Shown in pieces: positions 55,165 through 63,579 of a DNA stretch of 64,000 nt. Within the stretch, counting starts at the first letter, position 1, and each line of letters begins with the position of its first letter. The notes beneath the pieces were generated by a model, which was not told where the DNA came from, ran no database searches, and was given only the letters and a program-made list of their open reading frames with translations. The stretch comes from Paraburkholderia flava (lineage in GTDB: Bacteria > Pseudomonadota > Gammaproteobacteria > Burkholderiales > Burkholderiaceae). A program made the position numbers and the translations under genes. The stretch is taken from NCBI RefSeq assembly GCF_004359985.1, contig NZ_SMRO01000001.1, forward strand, positions 2,394,193 to 2,458,192, written 5' to 3'.

Positions 55165-55944
55165 TCATCTATTTGACCTATCTCCGGTTAGCAGGCCGAG
55201 CAGATCGTAGGAGGCATAGTGGTCAAGTGTCGGCTTGAAGTCGGAATATTGCGCTGCTGGTAGATAACTGATGTGCGCACTGATCTCGTCCGAGAGTTGC
55301 TTCTGTTTTGGGAAGTCTTTCAATGACGGCTGTGTGAATACGTCCACATATCCGTCTTTCCCCAAAATGACCGTCTCGTAGCTCACGAACTCTGATGCAG
55401 GGCATTCCGAAGGGCATCCGGCTCTGACGATTGCTGCCCATGCCGTGCGGTGCGCAGCCGCATCGTAGACCGGAGGAAGCGCCCAACCACTGATCTCCAC
55501 GCTCGGTAGTCCTTGCCGCTTGTTCGACGTGCTGAGGGCGTTCGCCTTTCCCTGCAATATATGCAGGACGTAGTCGGCAGTCCAGGTGCGCGCGTTGTCG
55601 CTCACGTGACCGTCATGTCCGATCGTTACCATGACGAACCAGTCTGCTTCACTAAAGAGCCCGCATGGGAAGACCATTCCTGCAGTTAGATTGGGGTCTG
55701 TATCTCGGCCTAAGACGTGGAAATACCGTGTGGTGGGACCGTTGCCGACAAAGCACCTATGTTGGGCTAAAGCCAACACTGCGCCGCCACCGAGGTCGAT
55801 CCGGCTTGGTCCATGAATCGCTGCATGGTCGATGTCGGCCATAGCCGCATCGAGATATATCTCCGTGGTTCGATTTTCCGCCGAACTACTGGAGGCAAGC
55901 AAAAATAGAAGCGGGAGTGCACAGAGCCAAATAGAAGTTCTCAT
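55165..55944 (-). CDS. DUF2167-family protein without its usual C-terminal membrane anchors
   Basis: A 259-residue protein with an N-terminal signal peptide (ICL-type hydrophobic stretch CALPLLFLLASSSSAEN). The family core is visible: GPSRIDLGGGAVLALAQHRC, GRDTDPNLTAGMVFPCGLF, DWFVMVTIGHDGHVSDNART and VEISGWALPPVYDAAAHRTAW. It ends at YASYDLLGLLTGDRSNR, which is where DUF2167 proteins normally enter their C-terminal transmembrane helices. So it is a shortened, probably secreted form. The DNA is visibly less GC-rich than its neighbours. The ribosome-binding site is weak. The function is unknown. Confidence 0.75.
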   Translation of the reverse strand: MRTSIWLCALPLLFLLASSSSAENRTTEIYLDAAMADIDHAAIHGPSRIDLGGGAVLALAQHRCFVGNGPTTRYFHVLGRDTDPNLTAGMVFPCGLFSEADWFVMVTIGHDGHVSDNARTWTADYVLHILQGKANALSTSNKRQGLPSVEISGWALPPVYDAAAHRTAWAAIVRAGCPSECPASEFVSYETVILGKDGYVDVFTQPSLKDFPKQKQLSDEISAHISYLPAAQYSDFKPTLDHYASYDLLGLLTGDRSNR

Positions 55945-56331
55945 CTTTAAGGTCTCAAAACAGGCAACGGTCGCATGGAAATCCTGCGTGAAGGGTGTCT
56001 CCTGAATAGCTTTGAGCACCGCCGGATTTACCCAACCTATAGCATCCCGAATGCCGAAAACTCCTCGCGTGGAATCCTGATCGTTTTGTCGTTGAAAATT
56101 TAACTGGCGCTGCCGTTAAATCCGCAATCCATCTCACCTGTTCGGTCCCAGCTTACGCCAATGCCTGCTTCCACGCACAACGTGGAGATCTTTTCGCATA
56201 CCTCCACGTTTTCCGCGTGATCAATAACGCTTCATTGCGACGCCAGACTCTGCGGCTTTCATCAAGCATTCATGAATGTTACCTAACCTCACGCGTTCAC
56301 TTCCACGCCACCACCAAGAGAAGAACGCGTC
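55945..56331. other. Intergenic region before the PAP2 lipoprotein gene
   Basis: About 390 bp of lower GC. It holds a hairpin with trailing T's at 56179-56212 and the 12-bp palindrome CATTCATGAATG at 56267-56278. Nothing else is seen. Confidence 0.45.
56179..56212 (+). terminator. Terminator-like hairpin in the leader of the PAP2 gene
   Basis: AACGTGGAG (56179-56187) and CTCCACGTT (56202-56210) form a perfect 9-bp stem with a 14-nt loop and are followed by TTCC, so four T's in all. No plus-strand gene ends before it, so it may act as an attenuator within the leader of the next gene, or be a relic. Confidence 0.45.
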
Positions 56332-58290
56332 ATGTACAACAAGAACCTCCAGTCGCTGCGACCATCGGTTGCCGCAGCGTTCACTGCTTTTGCGCTCGCC
56401 GCCTGCGGCGGCAACGTCGACAACGCAGCGCCCGGACAGATCGCCGTGCCGGCTGCTCCAGCTACACCGGCTTTTGTCGACTCCGCTGCTGCGCCCGCCG
56501 GCGTCCCGGCATTCGTCGACACGGTCGCGACGAACCAGCGCGGCGATGCGCGCTTCGCGACGCTCGACACCAATGCGGGCGTACGCGTCGTCGCTCCGTA
56601 TCTCAACTATTGGAAGCCGCTCACGGAGATCGTGGATGCGGGTGTCAACGCGCCGGCCGTCGGCTCGTTCCCGGCCGTGGTGCAATCGACCGCCACTGGC
56701 GTACCGACGGACGGTACGCCCAACGGCACCATTCTCAACGCGTCGGTCCTTGGCGCGAACATTCAGTACGTCGTCACGACGACCACCGGTCGCACGTCAG
56801 CGCAAGCCGATGCCGCGTATTACGACGACCGCCGCGGCAAGGGCTACAGCGTCACTGACGGCATGGGTCCGCTGACCGCGAGCTGGCGCACGGCAGCCCA
56901 GCAGAGCACGTCTATCACGTCGATTCCAGCCGATGCGACGTCCGTCGCGTACAACGACAGCGGCAACAACACGGGTGTCGGCAGCACATCGAACGGCACG
57001 TTCGGCAAGGTCGTCGATCTGGTCAATGCACTCGGCAACAACGCGTCGACCGAACCGGCCAAACGCTTCTACAAGTATCCGCGTCCATTCCGCTGGAGTT
57101 CGAGTGTCGTCGTGGTGCCGACGCTCGTTCCGGTGGAAAGCACAACGCCTGCAACCGATGGCGGATTCATCAGCGGCCACACCGCCGAAGCGGTGCGTGA
57201 CGCGATCGGGATGGCGTATGTGGTCCCCGAGCGCTTCCAGGAAATGCTGAGCCGCGGGCTCGAACTGGGCGAGAACCGTATCGTCGCAGGCATGCATTCG
57301 CCGCTCGACGTTATCGGAGGGCGCATGCTGGGTATCGCTTGCGCAGCGGCAAATCTGTACGACCCGACCAACGCCACGCTCAAGTCCGACGCGTACACGC
57401 AGGCCCACACGGCGCTGGTGTCGTTGACGGGGACATCGGCGACGACGTTCAACGCGTTTGCGCATTCGGGCGACATCAGCACCGATCGCTTTGCCGACTA
57501 CGCCACCAATCGCGCTAACTTTCTGCGTCGCATGACGCTCTCCTTCTCGCAGATCGGCGCAACCAACGCTGAGCCGATCGTACCGAAGGGAGCAGAAGTT
57601 CTGCTCGAGACGCGCTTTCCGTATCTCGACGCCAACGCGCGCCGCGTTGTGCTAAAGACCACCGAAATGGCTTCTGGCTATCCGCTGATGGACGACGCCG
57701 AGGGCTGGGGACGCCTCAACCTGTTCGCCGCTGCGGACGGTTACGGCGCGTTCAACGGCAGCGTAGTCATCGCGATGGATGCGAGCAAGGGCGGCTTTAG
57801 CGCGGCGGATACCTGGCGCAATGCGATTTCCGGCGCAGGAAAACTGACGCTGCAGGGTAGCGGCACGTTGACGCTCGCCGGCACCGACACGTATTCGGGC
57901 GGCACCGAAGTGCAGGGCGGAACGCTGCGCGCCGCATCGGGGAGCGCGTTCGGTAGCGGCGATGTGTACCTGGGTTCGGGCACGCTGGCGATCGGCGCGA
58001 CGCAGGCAGTCGTTGTCGCCGGCAAGTACACCCAGCTTCAGAACACGACGCTCGAACTCGACGTCGGTTCGAACGGGCAAGGTCTACTGCGCGTTGGCGG
58101 GCAGGCAACGCTCGCAGGCGGCACGCTGCACGTGAAATTTGCGAGCGGCTATACGCCGAAGTCCGGCGACTCGCTTGATCTGATCTCCACGGGCGCGCTG
58201 TCGGGACGCTTCACTTCCATCGTGGTCGATGGATTCACTGCTACGCCGACCTATGACGCGACGGGTTTGCATGTGCAATTGAAGAGCTAG
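56332..58290 (+). CDS. Lipoprotein fusing a PAP2/class A acid-phosphatase domain to an autotransporter-type beta-repeat
   Basis: A 652-residue protein. The signal peptide ends in a lipobox (ALAACGG). The phosphatase signature is complete: Lys244 and Arg251-Pro252 (KRFYKYPRP), SGHT with His283 (GGFISGHTAEA), and Arg316, His322 and Asp326 (ENRIVAGMHSPLDVIGG). This is the KxxxxxxRP...SGH...R...HxxxD pattern of PAP2 acid phosphatases. At about residues 505-575 a passenger-associated repeat appears (LTLQGSGTLTLAGTDTYSGG, then GGTLRAASGSAFGSG), followed by more beta-repeat to the end. No autotransporter barrel follows. It should be a surface- or periplasm-anchored phosphatase. Such fusions exist in Burkholderia relatives, but the substrate is unknown. 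Confidence 0.85.
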   Translation: MYNKNLQSLRPSVAAAFTAFALAACGGNVDNAAPGQIAVPAAPATPAFVDSAAAPAGVPAFVDTVATNQRGDARFATLDTNAGVRVVAPYLNYWKPLTEIVDAGVNAPAVGSFPAVVQSTATGVPTDGTPNGTILNASVLGANIQYVVTTTTGRTSAQADAAYYDDRRGKGYSVTDGMGPLTASWRTAAQQSTSITSIPADATSVAYNDSGNNTGVGSTSNGTFGKVVDLVNALGNNASTEPAKRFYKYPRPFRWSSSVVVVPTLVPVESTTPATDGGFISGHTAEAVRDAIGMAYVVPERFQEMLSRGLELGENRIVAGMHSPLDVIGGRMLGIACAAANLYDPTNATLKSDAYTQAHTALVSLTGTSATTFNAFAHSGDISTDRFADYATNRANFLRRMTLSFSQIGATNAEPIVPKGAEVLLETRFPYLDANARRVVLKTTEMASGYPLMDDAEGWGRLNLFAAADGYGAFNGSVVIAMDASKGGFSAADTWRNAISGAGKLTLQGSGTLTLAGTDTYSGGTEVQGGTLRAASGSAFGSGDVYLGSGTLAIGATQAVVVAGKYTQLQNTTLELDVGSNGQGLLRVGGQATLAGGTLHVKFASGYTPKSGDSLDLISTGALSGRFTSIVVDGFTATPTYDATGLHVQLKS

Positions 58291-58306
58291 GTAACGTTTG
58301 TTGCGG

Positions 58307-58330
58307 GTCGCCGGGTATTTGCCCGGCGAC
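58307..58330 (+). terminator. Hairpin after the PAP2 lipoprotein gene
   Basis: GTCGCCGGG (58307-58315) and CCCGGCGAC (58322-58330) form a perfect 9-bp stem with a 6-nt loop, 17 bp past the stop. The T-run after it is weak, so termination may be partial. Confidence 0.6.
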
Positions 58331-58482
58331 GTTGGTAGATGTTTTCATCTCGTCTATCACCGCTTTCGTGCGATTCGAAGTGGTCGGGTAGCCTCTTCGA
58401 AAGTAGATGTCCCGCTTAAAGCCCGACCGACCGTCGCGCGCCGTGCTGCATTCAACGATCGGCTCCGGCCAATATAAATCGA

Positions 58483-59793
58483 CTACACCTTCAGCCGCAG
58501 CTCACTCCGCATCTTCTGCGCATCGCATTCGCCTTCCCACTTGCCGACCACGATCGTCGCGATCACGTTGCCGACGATATTGATCACCGCACGCGCCTCG
58601 GAGAGAAAGCGATCGACAGCCAGCAGCAACATCAGTCCTTGCAGCGGCAGTACGCCGGTCGCGGCCACCGTTGCGGCGAGCGTCACAAAGGCCGCGCCGG
58701 TGACGCCCGCTGCGCCTTTCGACGTCAGCAGCATCAAACCGAAAATGCTCGCCTGCTGAAGCCACGTCAGGTGCAGTCCATAGACCTGCTCGATGAACAA
58801 CACGCTGATCGGCAGCGTCAACGCGACACCGGTCAGATTGAATGAATAGCTGGTCGGCAACACGAGTCCGACGACCGCGCGCGACACGCCGAGCCGATCG
58901 AGCTTGACCGCCAGTTCAGGCAGCACCGATTCCGACGACGAGGTCGCAAGCGCGATCAGGATTTCACTGCGGATATAGCGCAGGATCGGCATGAGACGCA
59001 GGCCGACGATACGGCATACGAGCGCGAGGACGATGCCCGTGAACAGCACGACGCTCGCATACGCAGTCAACACCAGTTTCGCCAGGGCAAGCAGCGTGGC
59101 GATGCCAAACGCACCGACCGTAAAGCCGATTGCGCCCAGCACGCCCAGCGGCGCGAACAGCATCACGATGCCCGTGACCTTGAACACGACCGTCGTCATC
59201 CGTTCCAGTCCCTCGACGATGGGTTGCCCCTTCTCACGCGAGAGCACCAGCGCGGTCCCGAACAGCACGGCCAGCACGAGAATCTGCAGCAGGTCGCCGT
59301 GCAGGAATGGGGCGAGCAGGTTGTTCGGGATCAGCTTGAAGAAAAAGCTCGAGAACGACGGCACGCTTTGTCCCGCTGTATATCGGGCAATTTCCCCGGA
59401 TATGCCGCCGGTGGGTGGCGTGACACCGTCTCCGGGCCGCACGAGGTTGCCGATAATAAAGCCGAAGAGCAACGCGATCGTCGTGAGGATTTCGAAGTAA
59501 ATGATCGCCTTGATGCCGATGCGGCCGACTTTGCGCATGTCGCCAACCTGCGCGATACCGGTCGTGATGATGAGAAATACGATCGGCCCGATGACCAGCT
59601 TGATCAGACCGATAAACATGTCCGCGAGCGGCCGCAATGCGACGCCAAGCTTCGGATCGATCCAGCCGACCAGGGCGCCGCATGCGACGGCGAACACGAT
59701 CAGCAGATTCGGGTGTCTCCAGTAAGCGCGCCGGGCACGCTTACGCGGCACCGCATACGACGCGGGCGCCGTGTCATTGGTCAGACCCATCAT
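58483..59793 (-). CDS. dctA: C4-dicarboxylate:cation symporter
   Basis: A 436-residue carrier of the DAACS (glutamate/dicarboxylate) family. Start ATG 59793 or the next codon 59790 follows GGAGGAG. Marks are FIGLIKLVIGPIVFLIITTG in the third helix, ATSSSESVLPEL (the serine-rich hairpin), LPTSYSFNLTGVALTLP in TM7, and AVDRFLSEARAVINIVGNVI in TM8 with the conserved Asp and Arg. It takes up succinate, fumarate, malate or related acids. It lies 109 bp downstream of the pdxA paralogue on the same strand. Confidence 0.95.
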   Translation of the reverse strand: MMGLTNDTAPASYAVPRKRARRAYWRHPNLLIVFAVACGALVGWIDPKLGVALRPLADMFIGLIKLVIGPIVFLIITTGIAQVGDMRKVGRIGIKAIIYFEILTTIALLFGFIIGNLVRPGDGVTPPTGGISGEIARYTAGQSVPSFSSFFFKLIPNNLLAPFLHGDLLQILVLAVLFGTALVLSREKGQPIVEGLERMTTVVFKVTGIVMLFAPLGVLGAIGFTVGAFGIATLLALAKLVLTAYASVVLFTGIVLALVCRIVGLRLMPILRYIRSEILIALATSSSESVLPELAVKLDRLGVSRAVVGLVLPTSYSFNLTGVALTLPISVLFIEQVYGLHLTWLQQASIFGLMLLTSKGAAGVTGAAFVTLAATVAATGVLPLQGLMLLLAVDRFLSEARAVINIVGNVIATIVVGKWEGECDAQKMRSELRLKV

Positions 59794-59902
59794 GTCTCCT
59801 CCTTTTATAGTCGACGCGCAGCAGGCGCCGACGGCGGGGCTTTGTACGCAGCGGCGTGGCGTCCCGCCAGCCGGCGTGGACTGCCCGCCTGCTGTCAAAC
59901 CC

Positions 59903-60922
59903 TCAGACGTGCGCGACCGTCTTCGGTGTGCGCCGGGCAAGCGCATTCGCGCAGGCGACTTCGAAGGCTCGTGTCATCGCGCCGACGTCGGCTCGCCCTG
60001 TACCGACGATGTCATACGCAACGCCATGCGCCGGGGTCGTATAGACGGCCTTGAGGCCGCCGGTCATCGTGACGCCTTCGCTAAAGCCCAGCAGCTTGGT
60101 CGCGATTTGCCCCTGGTCGTGATACATGATGACCACGCCGTCGAATTCGCCGTTGCGTGCCTTGATGAAGATGGTGTCGGACGGCAACGGACCCGTGCAG
60201 GGCAGCCCGGCTTCGCGCAACGCGTCGAGCGCCGGGCGGATCACGGTGATCTCTTCGTCGCCGAACAGGCCGTTTTCTCCTCCGTGCGGATTGAGTGCCG
60301 CCACGCCGATACGCGGCGAGGTCTTGCCTGCTGCTCGCAGCGTGTCATAGGCGAGGCGCACCGCGCCCTCGATACGCTCGGCTTTGACCATATCGACGGC
60401 TACGCGTAGCGCGACGTGCGACGTCACGCGAAACGTCGAGAACAGATTGATGATGTTGACCTCGCCAAAATACCCGACGTGCCCGGTCCAGTCCGCGAAC
60501 ATCTGATGTTCGTCGTGATAGTTCCAGCCGCCTTTATGCAGCGCCGCTTTATTCAAGGGTGCGAAGCAGATGCCGTCCAGTTCTCCGGCGAGCGCGAGGT
60601 CGGTCATGTACTTGAGCGTTTCGCCTGTGAGCCTGCCGGACTCGGCGGACAGCACGCCGCGCGGGAGTGTCTCCGGATCGATGTTGCCGAGGTCGATCAG
60701 CGGTACGGCTGCTGAGTCGAAGTCGGCCTCGCGCACGCTCCCGATCTTGCGATAAGCCAGCTCGACGCCGGCATCGCGCATGCCGAGCCGAAACACGCGC
60801 TCGTCGCCGATCACCAGCACGTTCGCCTGCGTGCGCGTGGCCGGGGAACCCAACAGCCTGGCAATCAATTCGGGGCCGATGCCGGTCACGTCGCCGAGCA
60901 TGAGTCCGATAGTGGGTTTCAT
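59903..60922 (-). CDS. pdxA: PdxA-family 4-phospho-hydroxyacid dehydrogenase (PdxA2-like paralogue)
   Basis: A 339-residue NAD-dependent dehydrogenase. Start ATG 60922 gives MKPTIGLMLGDVTGIGPELI. The metal-binding histidines occur in YHDEHQMFAD, ALNPHGGENGLFG and TTPAHGVAYDIVGTG, and the conserved MYHDQGQIATKLLGF is present. The family includes the vitamin B6 enzyme PdxA and paralogues that act on 4-phospho-D-threonate or D-erythronate. Linkage to dctA and a divergent LysR argues for a catabolic paralogue. The usual partner kinase (DUF1537) is not in the window. Confidence 0.9.
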   Translation of the reverse strand: MKPTIGLMLGDVTGIGPELIARLLGSPATRTQANVLVIGDERVFRLGMRDAGVELAYRKIGSVREADFDSAAVPLIDLGNIDPETLPRGVLSAESGRLTGETLKYMTDLALAGELDGICFAPLNKAALHKGGWNYHDEHQMFADWTGHVGYFGEVNIINLFSTFRVTSHVALRVAVDMVKAERIEGAVRLAYDTLRAAGKTSPRIGVAALNPHGGENGLFGDEEITVIRPALDALREAGLPCTGPLPSDTIFIKARNGEFDGVVIMYHDQGQIATKLLGFSEGVTMTGGLKAVYTTPAHGVAYDIVGTGRADVGAMTRAFEVACANALARRTPKTVAHV

Positions 60923-61056
60923 CGTTTTGTCTTCCTTGATTTTGGATGTTCGAGTGGTAGCAGGCGAAAAAAGTATAACGACGCAGCTCGCTTCTGATAA
61001 TGCAATCTCAACTAAGCTATTATTAAATTCAATTAACAAGTAAAGGAGGCAACGCG

Positions 61057-61995
61057 ATGGATCAGGTTTCCGATCTTTCGTTCTTTGTCCGTCTGGTCAA
61101 GCACGGCAGCCTGTCGGCATTGGCGCGTGAGCTCGGCGTCACGCCGCCGGCCATCAGCACGCGACTGTCGATCCTCGAGAAGAGGCTGGGTGTGCGTTTG
61201 TTGAATCGCACCACGCGGCGCCTGAGCGTCACGCAGGAGGGCGAGCTTTACCTGGAGAAAGGTTCGCGCCTGCTTGCCGAACTCGACGAGCTCGACGCGC
61301 AGGTGTCGAGCCGGCGAACCGAGCCCAAGGGGTTGCTGCGCGTGAATGCGACGTTTGGTTTCGGGCGGCGGCATATTGCGCCGGCCATCTCGGCATTCGT
61401 CGAGCGCTATTCGGAGGTCGAGGTGCAGCTCGTGCTGACAGACCGCGCGGTCAATCTGACGGATCAGGCGTTCGATGTCGGCATCTGGTTTGGCACCGTG
61501 CCCGATTCGCGCATGGTGGCGCGCAAGATTGCCGCGAACCGGCGTTTCCTGTGCGCGGCACCTGCTTATCTGAAACGCGCAGGCGCACCGGCGACGCCGC
61601 ACGATCTGCAGCGCCATCAATGCATCGTGCTGCGCGAAAGCGACGCTACGTATGGCACCTGGCATCTTGCCCGCAGACGCAAGGAGGAGTCCGTCAAGGT
61701 ACGCGGCCCGCTCAGCACCAACGACGGCGAAACTGCGCTCGCCTGGGCACTCAAGGGCCACGGCATTCTGATGCGTTCGGAGTGGGATGTCCGGCAGCAT
61801 CTCGATTCGGGCGCGCTCCGCGAGGTCTTGCCCGAGTGGTCGTTGCCGCAGGCGGACGTCTACGCTGTGTATGGCGAACGGGCGAACCTTTCCGCGCGAG
61901 TCAGTGCACTGATCGACTTTCTGACCGACTGGTTCGCGCAAATGCGGAACTGGCAGACGGCGCGACCCAGGCGCGGGCGCGCGAAACCCGCCTGA
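61057..61995 (+). CDS. LysR-family regulator divergent from pdxA-dctA
   Basis: A 312-residue protein. The ATG follows AAAGGAGG. The helix-turn-helix is LSFFVRLVKHGSLSALAREL, then VTPPAISTRLSILEKRLGVR, about residues 7-48. The ligand domain follows LRVNATFGFGRRHIAPAISA and resembles the DmlR/TtdR group that senses malate- or tartrate-like acids. It probably activates the divergent pdxA-dctA operon across the 134-bp AT-rich region. Confidence 0.92.
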   Translation: MDQVSDLSFFVRLVKHGSLSALARELGVTPPAISTRLSILEKRLGVRLLNRTTRRLSVTQEGELYLEKGSRLLAELDELDAQVSSRRTEPKGLLRVNATFGFGRRHIAPAISAFVERYSEVEVQLVLTDRAVNLTDQAFDVGIWFGTVPDSRMVARKIAANRRFLCAAPAYLKRAGAPATPHDLQRHQCIVLRESDATYGTWHLARRRKEESVKVRGPLSTNDGETALAWALKGHGILMRSEWDVRQHLDSGALREVLPEWSLPQADVYAVYGERANLSARVSALIDFLTDWFAQMRNWQTARPRRGRAKPA

Positions 61996-62039
61996 CCCGT
62001 TTGCGTCACCCCCTACCCATTCGGCGGTCACTTAAAATA

Positions 62040-62067
62040 TTGACAGATTGTATGACAGGAATATAAT
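62040..62067 (+). promoter_or_regulatory. Near-consensus sigma-70 promoter with an internal operator-like motif
   Basis: A perfect -35 TTGACA (62040-62045) and a perfect -10 TATAAT (62062-62067) are separated by 16 bp. The spacer carries TTGTATGAC (62048-62056), whose complement GTCATACAA recurs in operator-like site 4 at 42788-42796. A promoter this strong is likely held down by a repressor. Confidence 0.7.
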
Positions 62068-62127
62068 CAGTTCGCATTGAGCTCAGCCGGACACCGGTTG
62101 TGCCACCACGATGGATGGAGACACGCC

Positions 62128-63537
62128 ATGCTTGCTGAAGCCCGTATCGGGGCACGCCTCGACAGCGTTCCGCTGTCCCGCTTCCACTGGCGGTTGCTCG
62201 CGCTGATCGCGGCCGGCATGTATTTCGATTCGTTCGACATCTACATCGCCGGCACGGTGCTCGCTGCGATGATCCACAGCGGCGAATCTACGTTGCGCCT
62301 CAACGCGACGTTCGTGTCAGTGACCTTCGTCGGCATGATGGCCGGCGCGTGGCTGTCCGGCGTGCTCGGCGATCGCTACGGTCGACGCTTCTGTTACCAG
62401 TTCAATCTCGGCATCTACGGCTTCGCGTCGATTGCGGCGGCGCTCGCGCCGTCTATCTACTGGCTGATCTTTTTCCGTCTCGTGATGGGCGTCGGGATGG
62501 GGGCGGAGATCGTCGTCGGTTACGGCACGCTGAGCGAATTCATTCCGCCGAAGTGGCGCGGCCGTTTCGGCACGATCCTCAACCTCATCATCAATACGTC
62601 GCTGTTCCTGTCGACGTTTCTCGGCTGGCTGATCGTCCCGCATTTCGGCTGGCGCTGGATGTTCGCGATCGCCGGTTGCGGCGCGCTTGTCGTGTGGTTC
62701 CTGCGCAAGACGATGCCGGAGTCGCCGCGCTGGCTCGCATCGAAAGGACGCGAAGCCGAAGCACGCGAGATCGTGCAATCGATCGAAGCGGCAAGCGGCA
62801 TCGCACCTTCGACCGAGGCGGTGTCGCCTCTGTCGGCGAAACTCGCCGCGCAAACACAGCAGGAGCCCGCACGCATTCGCGACCTCTTTGCACGCGGCAT
62901 GCTCACGCGCACGGTCACCGCGATCACCGTGCTCGTCGCGCTGTTCATCGTGAACTATGCGTTCGTCAGCTGGATTCCGACCTTTCTCGTGAAGCAGGGC
63001 CACAGCGTGTCGAGTTCACTCGGCCTCACGGCGGTTATGTTCGCGGGCGGCCCAGTCGGTTCTCTGATTGCGTTTGCACTCGCGGAGCGCGTCGGACGGA
63101 AGTGGGGCACTGTGATGTTCTCGCTGATCTGCGCGGGGTTCGGCGTTGCCTATCCGTTCGCGCAGTCGGCGACGGCGATCACCGCACTGGGCTTCGCGAT
63201 TACCGCATGCATCTACGTGCTGTCGTCGTTCAGCGTCGCGAGCTATGTGCCCGAATTGTTCCCGACTGCGCTGCGGCTGCGCGGCGCGGGCCTCGCGAAT
63301 ACGGTTGGGCGCGGCGTCAGCATTCTCGTGCCGTATGCGGTGGCTGCTGCGTACACGGGTCTCGGCATCGCTGGCGTGCTTGCGCTGATCGTCGGGACGC
63401 TGCTGGTGCAGGCGGTGATCGTCGGCGTGTTCGGCGTCGAGACGAAGCATCGCTCGCTCGAAGAAATCGCGGTCGAAGCGCAGGATGCCATGGCCGCCGG
63501 ACGCGGCGAAGCGCGCGCAGGGGCCGCGCAGAGCTAG
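62128..63537 (+). CDS. MFS transporter, sugar/aromatic-acid (SP/AAHS-like) type
   Basis: A 469-residue, 12-segment carrier. ATG 62128 has GGAG 7 bp upstream. TM1 is LLALIAAGMYFDSFDIYIAG with the family Asp pair, then SGVLGDRYGRRFCYQFNLGI, the loop 2-3 motif. GVGMGAEIVVGYGTLSEFIP and RWLASKGREAEAREIVQ are typical of the aromatic-acid/sugar transporter groups. It is followed after 42 bp by a lactonase-like gene with a nearly identical leader before its start. Confidence 0.9.
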   Translation: MLAEARIGARLDSVPLSRFHWRLLALIAAGMYFDSFDIYIAGTVLAAMIHSGESTLRLNATFVSVTFVGMMAGAWLSGVLGDRYGRRFCYQFNLGIYGFASIAAALAPSIYWLIFFRLVMGVGMGAEIVVGYGTLSEFIPPKWRGRFGTILNLIINTSLFLSTFLGWLIVPHFGWRWMFAIAGCGALVVWFLRKTMPESPRWLASKGREAEAREIVQSIEAASGIAPSTEAVSPLSAKLAAQTQQEPARIRDLFARGMLTRTVTAITVLVALFIVNYAFVSWIPTFLVKQGHSVSSSLGLTAVMFAGGPVGSLIAFALAERVGRKWGTVMFSLICAGFGVAYPFAQSATAITALGFAITACIYVLSSFSVASYVPELFPTALRLRGAGLANTVGRGVSILVPYAVAAAYTGLGIAGVLALIVGTLLVQAVIVGVFGVETKHRSLEEIAVEAQDAMAAGRGEARAGAAQS

Positions 63538-63579
63538 AACCGCCTGCCAACCGAATCGCACATCAGGATGGAGACACAC

